A DNA stretch of 64,000 nt from IMCC2047 sp041395865 (GTDB taxonomy: Bacteria > Pseudomonadota > Gammaproteobacteria > Pseudomonadales > IMCC2047), in contig JAWKZQ010000012.1 of NCBI GenBank assembly GCA_041395865.1, positions 21,493 to 85,492 of the forward strand. Direction: 5' to 3'. The notes below the pieces were generated by a model that was not told the DNA's origin, did not search any database, and worked only from the letters and a program-made list of their open reading frames with translations. The position numbers and the translations under genes were made by a program. Below are positions 1 to 9,119 of the stretch, piece by piece (the stretch's first letter is position 1; each line of letters opens with the position of its first letter).

Positions 1-1478
1 AAGTCCATATCGCCCAGGTGATCCTCATCACCCAGGATATCAGTCAGCACCGTGTGACGGTCGCCATCCTTCACCAGCCCCATCGCAATACCGGCTACCG
101 GCGCCTTCAAGGGTACACCGGCATCCATCAGTGCCAGACTGGAACCACAAACCGAAGCCATGGAGCTGGAACCGTTGGACTCTGTTATTTCAGAAACCAC
201 ACGAATGGTGTAAGGGAAGTCATCAATAGTTGGCAAAACAGCAGCAATACCACGGCGAGCCAGACGACCATGCCCAATTTCGCGACGCTTAGGCCCGCTC
301 ATGAAGCCGGTTTCACCGACAGAGTACGGCGGGAAGTTGTAGTGCAACATAAAATGGTCGGTCTCGCTGCCCTGCAGCGTTTCAATACGCTGAGCATCAC
401 GTACCGTACCCAATGTAGCAACAACGATGGCCTGTGTTTCGCCACGGGTAAAGAGTGAGGAACCGTGGGTCTTAGGCAAGGTGCCTACTTCCACGCGAAT
501 CGGTCGGACGGTTTTGGTATCGCGTCCGTCGATACGGGGTTCGCCATCCAGAATACGGTTACGAACCACTGCTTTTTCAAGACTGCCGAAAGCACCTTCC
601 ACCTCAGCAGCATCGACACCGGCTTCCTCGTCAGCCAGCTGCTCAACAGCCAGCCCACGCAGCTCGCCAACACGTGTATAACGCGCCATCTTGTCGCTGA
701 TTTGATAAGCCTCAGCCAAGGCAGCCTCAAAACCGGCTTTTACAGCCTCTTTAAGGCTGGTATTTTCCTGCGGAGGCACCCATTCCCAGGACTCAACACC
801 CACTTCCTGAGCGAATTCGCTAACGGCATCAACAATCACCTGCATCTCAGCATGGGCAAACAGCACCGCACCCAGCATCAGGTCTTCATGCAACTCTTTG
901 GCTTCGGACTCCACCATCAGAACCGCATCCTTGGTACCGGCAACAACCATATCCAGGTCACTGTTTTCCAGCACACTGTAGCCGGGGTTCAGCAGGTAGC
1001 CTTCCTCATCGTTATAACCCACACGGGCGGCGCCCAGTGGACCATTGAAAGGAATACCGGAAATAGCCAGAGCTGCCGATGTACCAATCATGGAAGCGAT
1101 ATCCGGATCCTGATCCTTGTCTGCCGACATAACCGTGCACACAACCTGAACTTCATTCATGAAGCCCTTTGGAAACAGGGGGCGGATTGGCCGGTCAATC
1201 AGGCGGGAAGTCAGGGTTTCCTTCTCTGAAGGACGTCCTTCACGCTTGAGGTAACCTCCGGGAATCTTGCCTGCTGCATAGGTTTTTTCCTGATAGTTAA
1301 CCGTCAGCGGGAAAAAATCCTGCCCGGGGCTAACTGTTTTACGACCCACAACAGTGGTCAGTACGGCTGTATCACCAATAGTGACCATCACCGCACCTGT
1401 CGCCTGGCGCGCAATGCGACCAGTCTCTAATGTGACGGTGTGACCGCCGTACTGAAACGTTTTACTTACCGGATTCAC
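1..1478 (-). CDS. pnp: Polyribonucleotide nucleotidyltransferase, 3' end outside window
   Basis: Phosphorolytic 3'-5' exoribonuclease of the RNA degradosome. The visible 492 residues read as the first RNase PH domain, the helical linker and most of the second RNase PH domain. The catalytic-core stretch with SNGSSSMASVCG and the acidic LGDEDHLGDMD segment right at the window edge are both present; the KH and S1 domains lie outside. I place the start at a GTG (1478) because it gives the family N terminus (VNPVSKTFQYGGHTV) and has a GAGGT ribosome-binding site 7 nt upstream. It lies 26 nt downstream of rpsO, the usual rpsO-pnp arrangement. Identification is certain; only the end is missing. Confidence 0.97.
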   Translation of the reverse strand, partial: MNPVSKTFQYGGHTVTLETGRIARQATGAVMVTIGDTAVLTTVVGRKTVSPGQDFFPLTVNYQEKTYAAGKIPGGYLKREGRPSEKETLTSRLIDRPIRPLFPKGFMNEVQVVCTVMSADKDQDPDIASMIGTSAALAISGIPFNGPLGAARVGYNDEEGYLLNPGYSVLENSDLDMVVAGTKDAVLMVESEAKELHEDLMLGAVLFAHAEMQVIVDAVSEFAQEVGVESWEWVPPQENTSLKEAVKAGFEAALAEAYQISDKMARYTRVGELRGLAVEQLADEEAGVDAAEVEGAFGSLEKAVVRNRILDGEPRIDGRDTKTVRPIRVEVGTLPKTHGSSLFTRGETQAIVVATLGTVRDAQRIETLQGSETDHFMLHYNFPPYSVGETGFMSGPKRREIGHGRLARRGIAAVLPTIDDFPYTIRVVSEITESNGSSSMASVCGSSLALMDAGVPLKAPVAGIAMGLVKDGDRHTVLTDILGDEDHLGDMD

Positions 1479-1504
1479 GGAAGTACCTCGAATAATTGAA
1501 TGAA

Positions 1505-1774
1505 TTAACGACGCAGACCCAGGCTACGAATCAGTTCAGCGTAGCGAGCTGTGTCCTTGCGTTTCAGGTAGTCCAGCAGTTTACGACGCTGGTTTACCAT
1601 ACGAATCAGACCACGACGGGAGTGGTGATCTTTTTTGTGATCTTTGAAGTGCGATTGCAGGCCTTCAATATTTTTGGTCAGCAGTGCAACCTGAACTTCA
1701 GGGGAACCGGTGTCAGCTTCGCCACGACCAAATTCCTTTACAATTGCTTCTTTCTCTTGTGCAGTCAAAGACAT
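1505..1774 (-). CDS. rpsO: 30S ribosomal protein S15
   Basis: Primary 16S rRNA-binding protein of the 30S platform. The protein is 89 residues, the usual length, beginning MSLTAQEKEAIVKEFGR and ending in IRSLGLRR. A longer reading from 1828 is open but its first 18 residues do not belong to the family; the ATG at 1774 has GGAG-like bases just upstream. It sits between truB and pnp, as in most gammaproteobacteria. S15 normally represses its own translation by binding its leader; a hairpin immediately upstream (1793-1830) is a candidate for such control. Confidence 0.98.
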   Translation of the reverse strand: MSLTAQEKEAIVKEFGRGEADTGSPEVQVALLTKNIEGLQSHFKDHKKDHHSRRGLIRMVNQRRKLLDYLKRKDTARYAELIRSLGLRR

Positions 1775-1792
1775 AGTTTTTCTCCAAATCGA

Positions 1793-1830
1793 ATATGCAT
1801 TTACAAAAAAGCCATAACCCCCGTGCATAT
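1793..1830 (-). promoter_or_regulatory. Hairpin in rpsO leader
   Basis: A 7-bp inverted repeat (ATATGCA / TGCATAT) encloses 24 nt of G-rich then U-rich sequence and ends about 18 nt before the rpsO start codon. Position fits an S15 autoregulatory leader, but I could not match it to a described S15-binding fold, so the function is inference. Confidence 0.35.
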
Positions 1831-1867
1831 CTACAGAGGCATAGCAAAACCGATTAACAGACCTCTG

Positions 1868-2809
1868 CTAACCGGTGGTTACGAGACGACGCGGCGCGAT
1901 ACGCCCATCGTCCATCACTTCGCCGACACCCACAAAACAATGTGCGTCATCAGCTTCTCTGTTAAACAGCGCCACCCGGCCTTCGGCAATAACTTTCGGC
2001 ACAAAAACGGGTTGACCCTGCTTTAAATAACTTGTCGCCAGGTCGTTCAGTTCGACTTTTGGCAAGCTTTTTACCGTTTCCCAAGCCGGGACCAGCAAAC
2101 GGTCCAAAGCTTCAAGAACCTGTTCGGACTCGCCTTCAGGAGCGATATCCTGTAATGCGTCCAGCGTTATCATGGCGCTTTCATCAAAGCCACTCACACT
2201 GAGGCGCCGTAATGTTACCACATGTGCGCCACAACCCAATACTTCTCCCAGATCATCGATCAGGTTCCTGACATAGGTTCCCTTACTGCAATGCAGTTCG
2301 ATATCCAGTTGGTCGTCACTAATATCCAGCAACTTGATGTCGTAAATATGAATCGGGCGCGCTTTTCGCTCGATTTCGACACCCTGCCGCGCCAGCTTGT
2401 AAAGTGGCTGCCCCTGGTGCTTCAGGGCCGAATACATCGACGGCACCTGCAGGGTTTCACCCAAAAACGTTTCCAGTGCCTGCTCGACAACGGCTCTGTT
2501 GATACCCTCAACGGGGCGCTCGCTGACAATATCACTATCCACATCGCCGCTGGCCGTCCGCACACCCAGTTTTGCCGTTGTGCGATAGACCTTGTCCGCA
2601 TCCAGCATATACTGGGAAAACTTGGTCGCCTCACCCAGACAGATTGGCAACATACCTGTGGCTAACGGGTCGAGGCTGCCAGTGTGCCCAGCCTTGGCTG
2701 CATTATAGAGCCGCTTTACTCGCTGCAGCGCCTGGTTCGAAGACAGGCCAAGGGGCTTGTCCAGCAACAAAATACCGCTAATCGAGCGGCCCTTCTTACG
2801 CCTTGCCAT
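1868..2809 (-). CDS. truB: tRNA pseudouridine(55) synthase TruB
   Basis: Converts uridine 55 of the tRNA T-loop to pseudouridine. The 313-residue protein carries the catalytic loop GHTGSLDPLATG with the nucleophile Asp47, and the downstream TYVRNLIDDLG segment of the family; the C-terminal part corresponds to the PUA-like region. It starts 5 nt after the rbfA stop codon, so the two are co-transcribed and probably translationally coupled. Confidence 0.97.
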   Translation of the reverse strand: MARRKKGRSISGILLLDKPLGLSSNQALQRVKRLYNAAKAGHTGSLDPLATGMLPICLGEATKFSQYMLDADKVYRTTAKLGVRTASGDVDSDIVSERPVEGINRAVVEQALETFLGETLQVPSMYSALKHQGQPLYKLARQGVEIERKARPIHIYDIKLLDISDDQLDIELHCSKGTYVRNLIDDLGEVLGCGAHVVTLRRLSVSGFDESAMITLDALQDIAPEGESEQVLEALDRLLVPAWETVKSLPKVELNDLATSYLKQGQPVFVPKVIAEGRVALFNREADDAHCFVGVGEVMDDGRIAPRRLVTTG

Positions 2810-2814
2810 CGATG

Positions 2815-3192
2815 CTATTCGTCGCCCGAAGACAGCTCATCTTTTTTACGAGCATCCTCAATCAGGCTACTCAAGCGGGCGCCTCGCTCAATGCTCTCGT
2901 CATAGCGAAAACGCAGGTGTGGCACAATGCGCAATTTCATCAGCTTTGCCAGCCGATTACGCAAAAAGCCTGTACCGCGCGCCAGAATTTTCAGCGTTTG
3001 CTGACGCGCCTCCTCATCATCCTGGCCCAGAATGGTGATGAACACATCGGCATAGGCTAAATCACGACTGACATCGACAGCGCTCACTGTCACCATCCCC
3101 AGCCGTGGATCGTTCATTTCATGCTGGATCAGGCCAGCCAGTTCCTTCTGGATCTGGTCGGCAACCCGTTGTCTGCGACTTGAATCGGCCAT
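2815..3192 (-). CDS. rbfA: 30S ribosome-binding factor RbfA
   Basis: Small KH-fold assembly factor that binds immature 30S subunits and helps 16S rRNA 5' end maturation; also linked to cold adaptation. At 125 residues it has normal length and opens with SRRQRVADQIQKELAGLIQ, typical for the family. It lies between infB and truB with short gaps (24 and 5 nt), the conserved operon order. Confidence 0.97.
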   Translation of the reverse strand: MADSSRRQRVADQIQKELAGLIQHEMNDPRLGMVTVSAVDVSRDLAYADVFITILGQDDEEARQQTLKILARGTGFLRNRLAKLMKLRIVPHLRFRYDESIERGARLSSLIEDARKKDELSSGDE

Positions 3193-3216
3193 CGTTTACC
3201 TCGGCACTCCGTCTTT

Positions 3217-5823
3217 CTAGAGGGAGCGCTCCACTTCCACCATGTCAAAGACTTCGATTTTGTCGCCAACACGCACATCGGTGTAGTTTTTCACACCAAT
3301 ACCGCACTCCATGCCGTTACGCACCTCACTGGCATCATCCTTAAAGCGACGCAGCGACTCCAGCTCACCTTCGTAAATCACCACATCATCGCGCAGCACA
3401 CGAATCGGCTTGTTACGGTAAACCGTGCCTTCGATCACCATGGAACCAGCGATGAGGCCATACTTGGGCGAATTGAAAACATCACGCACTTCGGCAACAC
3501 CGACAATCTGCTCCCTAAATTCGGGTGCCAGCATACCTGACAGCGCCTTGGTCACATCATCCACGATATCGTAGATCACGCTGTAGTAACGCAGATCGAT
3601 ACCATTCTTCTCAATAACCTTCCTGGCTGCACCGTCGGCACGAACGTTAAAGCCGATGATGACAGCGCCAGTGGAAACGGCCAGGTTGGCGTCGGTTTCG
3701 GAAATACCGCCCACACCGCTGGACACGATGACCACTTTAACTTCTTCGTTACCGATCTTGGTCAAGGCGCTGGTCAACGCTTCCAGCGTACCGCGCACAT
3801 CGGTTTTCAGCACAATGTTCAGTACCTTAACCTCGCCCTGGCTCATTTCGGCAAACATGTTTTCAAGCTGCATTGCCTGCTGCGAGGCATGCTGCTCCGC
3901 TTTTAGCTGTTCGGCACGGAACTCTGCCACTTCGCGCGCCTTTTTCTCATTGGGCAGCACCAGGAATTCGTCACCGGCATTGGGCGTACCCGCGAGCCCC
4001 AGAATCTCCACCGGGATGGAAGGGCCAGCGCTTTTGATTTGACGGCCGTTTTCGTCCAATAACGCTCGAGCACGACCATGCTCCTGACCGGCCAGCACAA
4101 TGTCGCCCTGCTTGAGGGTACCCTGCTGAATCAACAGGGTTGCCACGGTTCCACGTCCCTTATCGAGTCGCGACTCAACCACAACACCACGCGCCGGCAC
4201 ATTCTCGGCGGCTGTCAATTCGAGCATCTCGGCCTGCAGCAGCAGAGCATCCAGCAGGTCATCAATACCTTCCCCGGTATGCGCAGAAACCGGGATAAAC
4301 TGAACATCGCCACCCCAGTCTTCAGGAATCACTTCCTTGCCAGCCAGCTCGTTTTTCACGCGATCAATATCTGCCGCTTCCTTATCAATCTTATTGATAG
4401 CCACAACGATCGGCACACCTGCGGAACGGGCATGCTGAATAGCCTCTTCCGTTTGCGGCATGACGCCATCGTCCGCCGCAACCACCAGAATAACGATATC
4501 CGTTGCCTGCGCACCTCGCGCCCGCATAGCCGTGAAGGCGGCGTGGCCCGGGGTATCCAGGAAACACACCATACCCTTGTCGGTTTCCACATGGTAGGCA
4601 CCGATATGCTGGGTAATACCGCCTGATTCACCCGCTGTCACGCGGGTTTTTCGAATGTAGTCAAGCAGCGATGTCTTACCGTGGTCAACGTGTCCCATAA
4701 CGGTCACAACAGGCGCACGCGGTACTTGATCACCCTTGTCCTCAAGCAGCTCATCCATCACGGACTGCTCGATATCGCGGGCATCTTCAAACTCGTAACT
4801 ATGCCCCATTTCTTCAACCACCAGCACCGCAGTATCGCGATCAATGCTCTGGTTGATATTGCTCATCACCCCCATTTTCATGAGGTTCTTCATAACTTCC
4901 GTCGCTTTTACCGACATGCGCGAAGCCAGCTCAGAAATCACTATATTTTCTGGAATCTTAACCATTTTCTGTACGGGCGCTGTTGGTTTTGCAAAGCCAT
5001 GCTTCTTAAGGAATTTCGTTGGCTTCGCGATTTTTGGTGTGACCAGATTACGCTTCTGGACACCCGCAACCGGAGCCAGTTCGTCCTCGTCGAGCACCTC
5101 TTCTTCCCAGCGCTCAGGCTTGGGCTTAGGCGCGGCTTTCTTGCCTTTTTTATGTTCGGCAGCCTTGCGCTCTTCCATCTCGATATGCAGCCGCTGCCTT
5201 TCGCTCAATTCAACCGGCTGGGAATCATCCTCATCGTCGGTGTCGTCTTCAGCCGACTCCGCTTCAGTCGCTGCTACGGGCGCGCCATCGGCATTCTCAA
5301 CGGCCTGTTCAGCTTCCTCCTGCTTACGAGCCGCCTCGTCTTCGGCACGCTGTTTCTCGGCCTCGGCCTCAGCACGCTTTTTCTCAGCCTCTTCTTCGGC
5401 CTGGCGTCGCGCCTCTTCGGCAGCAGCACGCGCCGCTTCCTCAGCCGCTTGCTGAGCGGCTAATTTTTGTCGCTCTATTTCCTGTTCAAGCCGTTCCGCG
5501 TTTTTGCCCGCTTCCAGGGCGCTACGCTTCACATATGTCCGCTTTTTGCGCACTTCTACATTAACTGTTTTACCACCGCGCCCTTGTGAAGAGCCGGTTT
5601 TCAATTGTGTAGTCACTTTGCGGTTCAAGGTGATTTTCTTTGGTGCGCCATCATTTTCGCCATGGCTGCGCTTAAGAAAATCCAGCAGGACCTGCTTTTC
5701 CTCATTGGAAACCGCATCGTCGGCACTGCTGTGTTTCAATCCAGCCTCTGCCATTTGCTTCAACAAACGATCGACGGGAGCGCCAACTATCTCTGCCAGT
5801 TTAGCTACTGTTACTTCCGCCAT
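3217..5823 (-). CDS. infB: Translation initiation factor IF-2
   Basis: GTPase that delivers initiator tRNA to the 30S subunit. The 868-residue protein has an N-terminal IF2_N domain, a highly charged Ala/Glu/Lys/Arg-rich segment around residues 110-190 that should form a long helix, then the G domain with GHVDHGKT (G1), DTPGHAAF (G3) and NKID (G4), followed by the beta-barrel and C-terminal domains. It lies 37 nt downstream of nusA. Length is close to the enterobacterial alpha form. Confidence 0.98.
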   Translation of the reverse strand: MAEVTVAKLAEIVGAPVDRLLKQMAEAGLKHSSADDAVSNEEKQVLLDFLKRSHGENDGAPKKITLNRKVTTQLKTGSSQGRGGKTVNVEVRKKRTYVKRSALEAGKNAERLEQEIERQKLAAQQAAEEAARAAAEEARRQAEEEAEKKRAEAEAEKQRAEDEAARKQEEAEQAVENADGAPVAATEAESAEDDTDDEDDSQPVELSERQRLHIEMEERKAAEHKKGKKAAPKPKPERWEEEVLDEDELAPVAGVQKRNLVTPKIAKPTKFLKKHGFAKPTAPVQKMVKIPENIVISELASRMSVKATEVMKNLMKMGVMSNINQSIDRDTAVLVVEEMGHSYEFEDARDIEQSVMDELLEDKGDQVPRAPVVTVMGHVDHGKTSLLDYIRKTRVTAGESGGITQHIGAYHVETDKGMVCFLDTPGHAAFTAMRARGAQATDIVILVVAADDGVMPQTEEAIQHARSAGVPIVVAINKIDKEAADIDRVKNELAGKEVIPEDWGGDVQFIPVSAHTGEGIDDLLDALLLQAEMLELTAAENVPARGVVVESRLDKGRGTVATLLIQQGTLKQGDIVLAGQEHGRARALLDENGRQIKSAGPSIPVEILGLAGTPNAGDEFLVLPNEKKAREVAEFRAEQLKAEQHASQQAMQLENMFAEMSQGEVKVLNIVLKTDVRGTLEALTSALTKIGNEEVKVVIVSSGVGGISETDANLAVSTGAVIIGFNVRADGAARKVIEKNGIDLRYYSVIYDIVDDVTKALSGMLAPEFREQIVGVAEVRDVFNSPKYGLIAGSMVIEGTVYRNKPIRVLRDDVVIYEGELESLRRFKDDASEVRNGMECGIGVKNYTDVRVGDKIEVFDMVEVERSL

Positions 5824-5860
5824 TCCTAGCTCTCCTAATCTTTAATACCGGTTCAGCCAA

Positions 5861-7369
5861 TTAACTCTGGTCTTCTGCAAACCAGGGCTCGCGTGCTTTC
5901 ATAATTAAGGCGGCAGCACGCTCCTCATCCACCCCTTCAATCTCTATCAGGTCATCCACAGCCTGGTCGGCCAGGTCTTCCATCGTGATAATGCCCTGAC
6001 TGGCCAATACATAGGCCAAGTGCTTGTCCATGCCATCCATTTCCAGCAAATCTTGCGCAGGCTCTGCACCTTCCAACTCTTCTTCGGAAGCAATAGCCTG
6101 AGTCAGCAAGACATCTTTCGCACGTAAACGCAGGGCTTCAACAATCTCTTCATCAAAGCCGTCTATTTCGAGCATTTCCTCAATGGGCACATAGGCAACT
6201 TCTTCCAGCGAAGTGAAGCCTTCCTCTACCAGCACCACGGCCACCTCTTCGTCCACATCGAGGCGCGCCATAAAGTTCTCAATGATGGCCACCGTTTCCT
6301 CTTCCTGTTTGGCTTCGGCATCCTCAGTGGTCATCACATTAATGTTCCAACCGGTCAGCTCGCTGGCCAGTCGCACATTTTGTCCGCTACGGCCAATGGC
6401 AATCGCCAGGTTGTCACCGCTCACAGCCACATCCATGGAGTTCGCTTCCTCGTCCATGATAATGGACTCCACTTCAGCCGGCGCCAGCGCGTTAATAACC
6501 ATTTGTGCGGGGTTATCATCCCACAGCACGATGTCGATACGCTCTCCAGCCAGCTCATTGGAAACCGCCTGAACACGCGAACCACGCATACCGACGCAAG
6601 CGCCTACCGGATCAATCCGGCCATCATTGGTTTTTACGGCAATTTTTGCCCGGGTACCGGGGTCACGTGCTGCGGCACGTATTTCCACCACCTGTTCAGC
6701 AATTTCCGGCACTTCGATTTTGAACAGCTCAATCAGAAACTCCGGCACGGTACGGCTCACCAGCAACTGCGGACCACGCGTCTCTTCTCCGACGGAAACC
6801 AGCAGCGCACGTACCCGATCATTCATTCGGAAAACTTCTTTTGGAATCAGGTGCTCACGTGTCAGTTGCGCTTCAGCATTATTTCCCAAATCGATAATCA
6901 CCTGGTCACGGTTAACCTTTTTAACCGTACCGCTCAGCACCTCACCCACACGATCGCGATAAGCCTCGACCACTTTGGCACGTTCTGCTTCGCGGACTTT
7001 TTGTACAATAACCTGCTTAGCCGTCTGGGCTGCAATACGTCCGAACTCAACGTTTTCAATCTGTTCTTCCCAGACATCACCCAGCTGCAGAGAGGCGTCT
7101 TTTTCCCTGGCTGCGTCTGGCGTCAGGTGTAGCGAGTCGACAAATTCGATCTCTTCGTCGCCCTCGTCCAGGACAGTCCAACGGCGGAAGCTCTCGTAAT
7201 TCCCTGTTTTACGATCAATGGAAACACGAATATCAACCTGCTCGTCTTCCCCATAGCGCTTGCGAGTAGCTGTAGCCAGCGCCAGCTCGAGCGCTTCAAT
7301 GATGACGCTTTCATCAACGCCCTTCTCATTGGAAACCGCCTCAGCAACCAACAACACCTCTTTACTCAT
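5861..7369 (-). CDS. nusA: Transcription termination/antitermination factor NusA
   Basis: RNA polymerase-associated factor acting in pausing, intrinsic termination and antitermination. The 502-residue protein has the NusA N-terminal domain, the S1 and two KH domains (VGMRGSRVQAVSNEL and IGRSGQNVRLASEL motifs visible), and two C-terminal acidic helix-hairpin repeats, an arrangement typical of gammaproteobacteria. It overlaps no neighbour and lies 23 nt after rimP. In Escherichia coli NusA feeds back on this operon through terminators in the leader; two such terminators are visible upstream of rimP here. Confidence 0.98.
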   Translation of the reverse strand: MSKEVLLVAEAVSNEKGVDESVIIEALELALATATRKRYGEDEQVDIRVSIDRKTGNYESFRRWTVLDEGDEEIEFVDSLHLTPDAAREKDASLQLGDVWEEQIENVEFGRIAAQTAKQVIVQKVREAERAKVVEAYRDRVGEVLSGTVKKVNRDQVIIDLGNNAEAQLTREHLIPKEVFRMNDRVRALLVSVGEETRGPQLLVSRTVPEFLIELFKIEVPEIAEQVVEIRAAARDPGTRAKIAVKTNDGRIDPVGACVGMRGSRVQAVSNELAGERIDIVLWDDNPAQMVINALAPAEVESIIMDEEANSMDVAVSGDNLAIAIGRSGQNVRLASELTGWNINVMTTEDAEAKQEEETVAIIENFMARLDVDEEVAVVLVEEGFTSLEEVAYVPIEEMLEIDGFDEEIVEALRLRAKDVLLTQAIASEEELEGAEPAQDLLEMDGMDKHLAYVLASQGIITMEDLADQAVDDLIEIEGVDEERAAALIMKAREPWFAEDQS

Positions 7370-7392
7370 TTTCCTCAGCCTCTTAAAAAACC

Positions 7393-7833
7393 CTAAAAGC
7401 GGGGTACTATATTTGCCTTTTCAATGGCCTCGATGGGCAAAATATACTCATGCCCATCCACCTCAACATATACTTCGTCATTTTCAACGGCCCGCAAAAG
7501 GCCACGATAATTGCGTCGCCCATCAAAAGCCTGCCGCAATTTAATCTTGACTGTTTCGCCGACATAGCTGGCAAAGTGCTCAATTTTGAACAGCGGTCGA
7601 TCAAGCCCTGGCGACGACACCTCCAGCGTGTACTCGCCAGAAATAGGGTCCTCTACATCAAACAGGCTGCTTAACTGACGGCTGACTGCCTCACAGTCAT
7701 CAACACTGACACCAGCCTCACGCTCGATATATACGCACAGGGTTTTTTGGTGCCCCTGCACCCGCATATCAAGCCCCCATAGCTCGAGCCCTAGACCCGT
7801 CACTACCGGTTCGACCAGTTCTGTTAATCCCAT
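7393..7833 (-). CDS. rimP: Ribosome maturation factor RimP
   Basis: Assembly factor for the 30S subunit. From the ATG at 7833 the protein is 146 residues, with the family motifs YTLEVSSPGLDRPL and the C-terminal SH3-like part ending PIEAIEKANIVPRF. A longer open frame extends to 7899 but it would run across an intrinsic terminator (7862-7884), so it is not the start. A GTG at 7845 with GAAGAAC before it is an alternative start giving four more residues. First gene of the rimP-nusA-infB operon. Confidence 0.95.
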   Translation of the reverse strand: MGLTELVEPVVTGLGLELWGLDMRVQGHQKTLCVYIEREAGVSVDDCEAVSRQLSSLFDVEDPISGEYTLEVSSPGLDRPLFKIEHFASYVGETVKIKLRQAFDGRRNYRGLLRAVENDEVYVEVDGHEYILPIEAIEKANIVPRF

Positions 7834-7861
7834 ATCGTTGTACACGTTCTTCGATCCAGAT

Positions 7862-7884
7862 AAAAAAAAAGGGCGATAACGCCC
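7862..7884 (-). terminator. Promoter-proximal intrinsic terminator in rimP leader
   Basis: Read on the minus strand: stem GGGCG-TTAT-CGCCC followed by nine T residues, a textbook rho-independent terminator. It ends about 30 nt before the rimP start codon, so transcripts must read through it to express rimP-nusA-infB. Confidence 0.85.
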
Positions 7885-7925
7885 ATTTCCAACCAGCAAT
7901 CACTATTGCCGCATAAAAATCATAC

Positions 7926-7971
7926 GATATAGAAACAAAAAGCCCCGTATGGGGCTTTTTGTTTCTATATC
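7926..7971. terminator. Long perfect palindrome, bidirectional terminator
   Basis: A perfect 21-bp inverted repeat with a 4-nt loop (GTAT): a GCCCC/GGGGC core flanked by AAAAA/TTTTT and then GATATAGAAAC arms. It would terminate on either strand. On the minus strand it lies downstream of the broken isomerase gene and upstream of the second rimP-leader terminator. Confidence 0.85.
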
Positions 7972-8088
7972 TCGATGGCAACCGAACAACAAAACCTGGT
8001 CACACCAAAACAGGCTCACCAACCAGGGCATCTTTAAAACAAGCCAGTTATAACCGGCAAACAAAAGCCCTGCGAAAACAAGGCGCTC

Positions 8089-8094
8089 ATTATA
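8089..8094 (-). promoter_or_regulatory. Candidate -10 element for the rimP operon
   Basis: TATAATG on the minus strand about 256 nt before rimP. If used, the transcript starts near 8083 and carries both leader terminators. The -35 is weak (TGTTAT at about 16-nt spacing). Confidence 0.35.
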
Positions 8095-8176
8095 CACGGA
8101 CACCAATAAAATAACAGGCCAAAACCAATAAAAAACGCCCTAACATTGCCAATAAAATCAATAGCTTTAGCCAGGG

Positions 8177-8971
8177 TTAATCACTACTTTCACCTTCACG
8201 ACAAAACTCAAAGCCAATAATTTCTGCTCGCTCCGCCAGTCCGTCAACATACCCACCGACCGCTTTCTGCCAGCTCTGCTCACCCAGATACTGGGTAATC
8301 CAGCTTTTTAAAACCTCAAAGGGCAGCCCTTCGCCCTCTTCACGCTCATCCACACGGATAATGTGAAACCCGACTTCTGTCTCCACCAGTTCGCTTGAAA
8401 TCGCACCTTTTGACATCGCCATAACCGCTGATTCAAAGGCCGGCATCGTCTGCCCTTTGGTTATGCGTCCAAGCGACCCGCCCTGGCTTGCCGATGAACA
8501 ATCCGACTCCGCTTTGGCAATCGCTTCAAACAGTTCCGGGTTGGCTTTTATTTTCTCCAACGCAGCACGCGCCCTCTGCTTTGCCTGCTCACGCTTCCGG
8601 GCATCCTCGAGGCGCGCCGCATAGAAAATATGCGAGACTTCACATTGGGGCGCCGTTGAAAAATGATTTCGGTGCTCATCGAAATATCGCTGGCAGCTGG
8701 CCTCGTCGGGAGCCGCACCTTAATTTGCAGACCAACAGTTTTTCAATCGTTTTTCCCGGCTGGTTCAACGCCCCGTCACGGTCGCACAACCCCATTTAAC
8801 GGCCTCTTGAATCAGCAGTTCACGCACCACCAAAGCCCTGATAGCCGCCCGCCTGACAGCATCCGGCTCCCCAGTAAAATGGTTAGGCAATTCCAGATCA
8901 ATTTGTCTTCGCGTTATTGCAATACCGTTTACAGTAATCTCAGCACCTTCCATTGCGATCATACTCATCAT
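8177..8971 (-). pseudogene. NifM-like PpiC-type peptidyl-prolyl isomerase, frameshifted
   Basis: Parvulin-type isomerase broken by two compensating frameshifts. The N-terminal part (8971 to about 8768) reads ITVNGIAITRRQIDLELPNH and ends at a TGA; the middle (about 8766-8725, residues LNQPGKTIEKLLV) is in another frame; the C-terminal part (about 8720-8177) returns to the first frame with GGSLGRITKGQTMPAFE and FHIIRVDERE. The same architecture is intact in the paralogue at 15687-16499. Losing one base near 8766 and changing one near 8723 would restore a protein of about 264 residues. Either sequencing error or real decay. Confidence 0.8.
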
Positions 8972-9094
8972 TCATAACCTCTAGCATTATTCACCCACAC
9001 TTATAAGCCGGGTTATCGGCACTAATATTGCTTCACTATCAAAGCGATTTACCCTATATTGGAATGATTGTTGGGCCTAACAGGCCTCTTGAAA

Positions 9095-9108
9095 TTGACC
9101 GCAGTCAA
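9095..9108. promoter_or_regulatory. Fnr/Dnr-type box before the regulator gene
   Basis: TTGACCGCAGTCAA is a perfect TTGAC-N4-GTCAA palindrome, the form bound by Anr/Dnr-type regulators. It ends only 11 nt before the ATG of the Crp/Fnr-family gene, which suits autorepression, and lies about 125 nt upstream of the divergent isomerase gene, where it could also activate. Confidence 0.7.
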
Positions 9109-9119
9109 GACGCAGAAAA

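Noticed and set aside
7972..8176. Second tRNA-fMet or att copy near rimP
   Set aside because: I looked for the fMet 3' end next to rimP as an island border repeat and did not see one.
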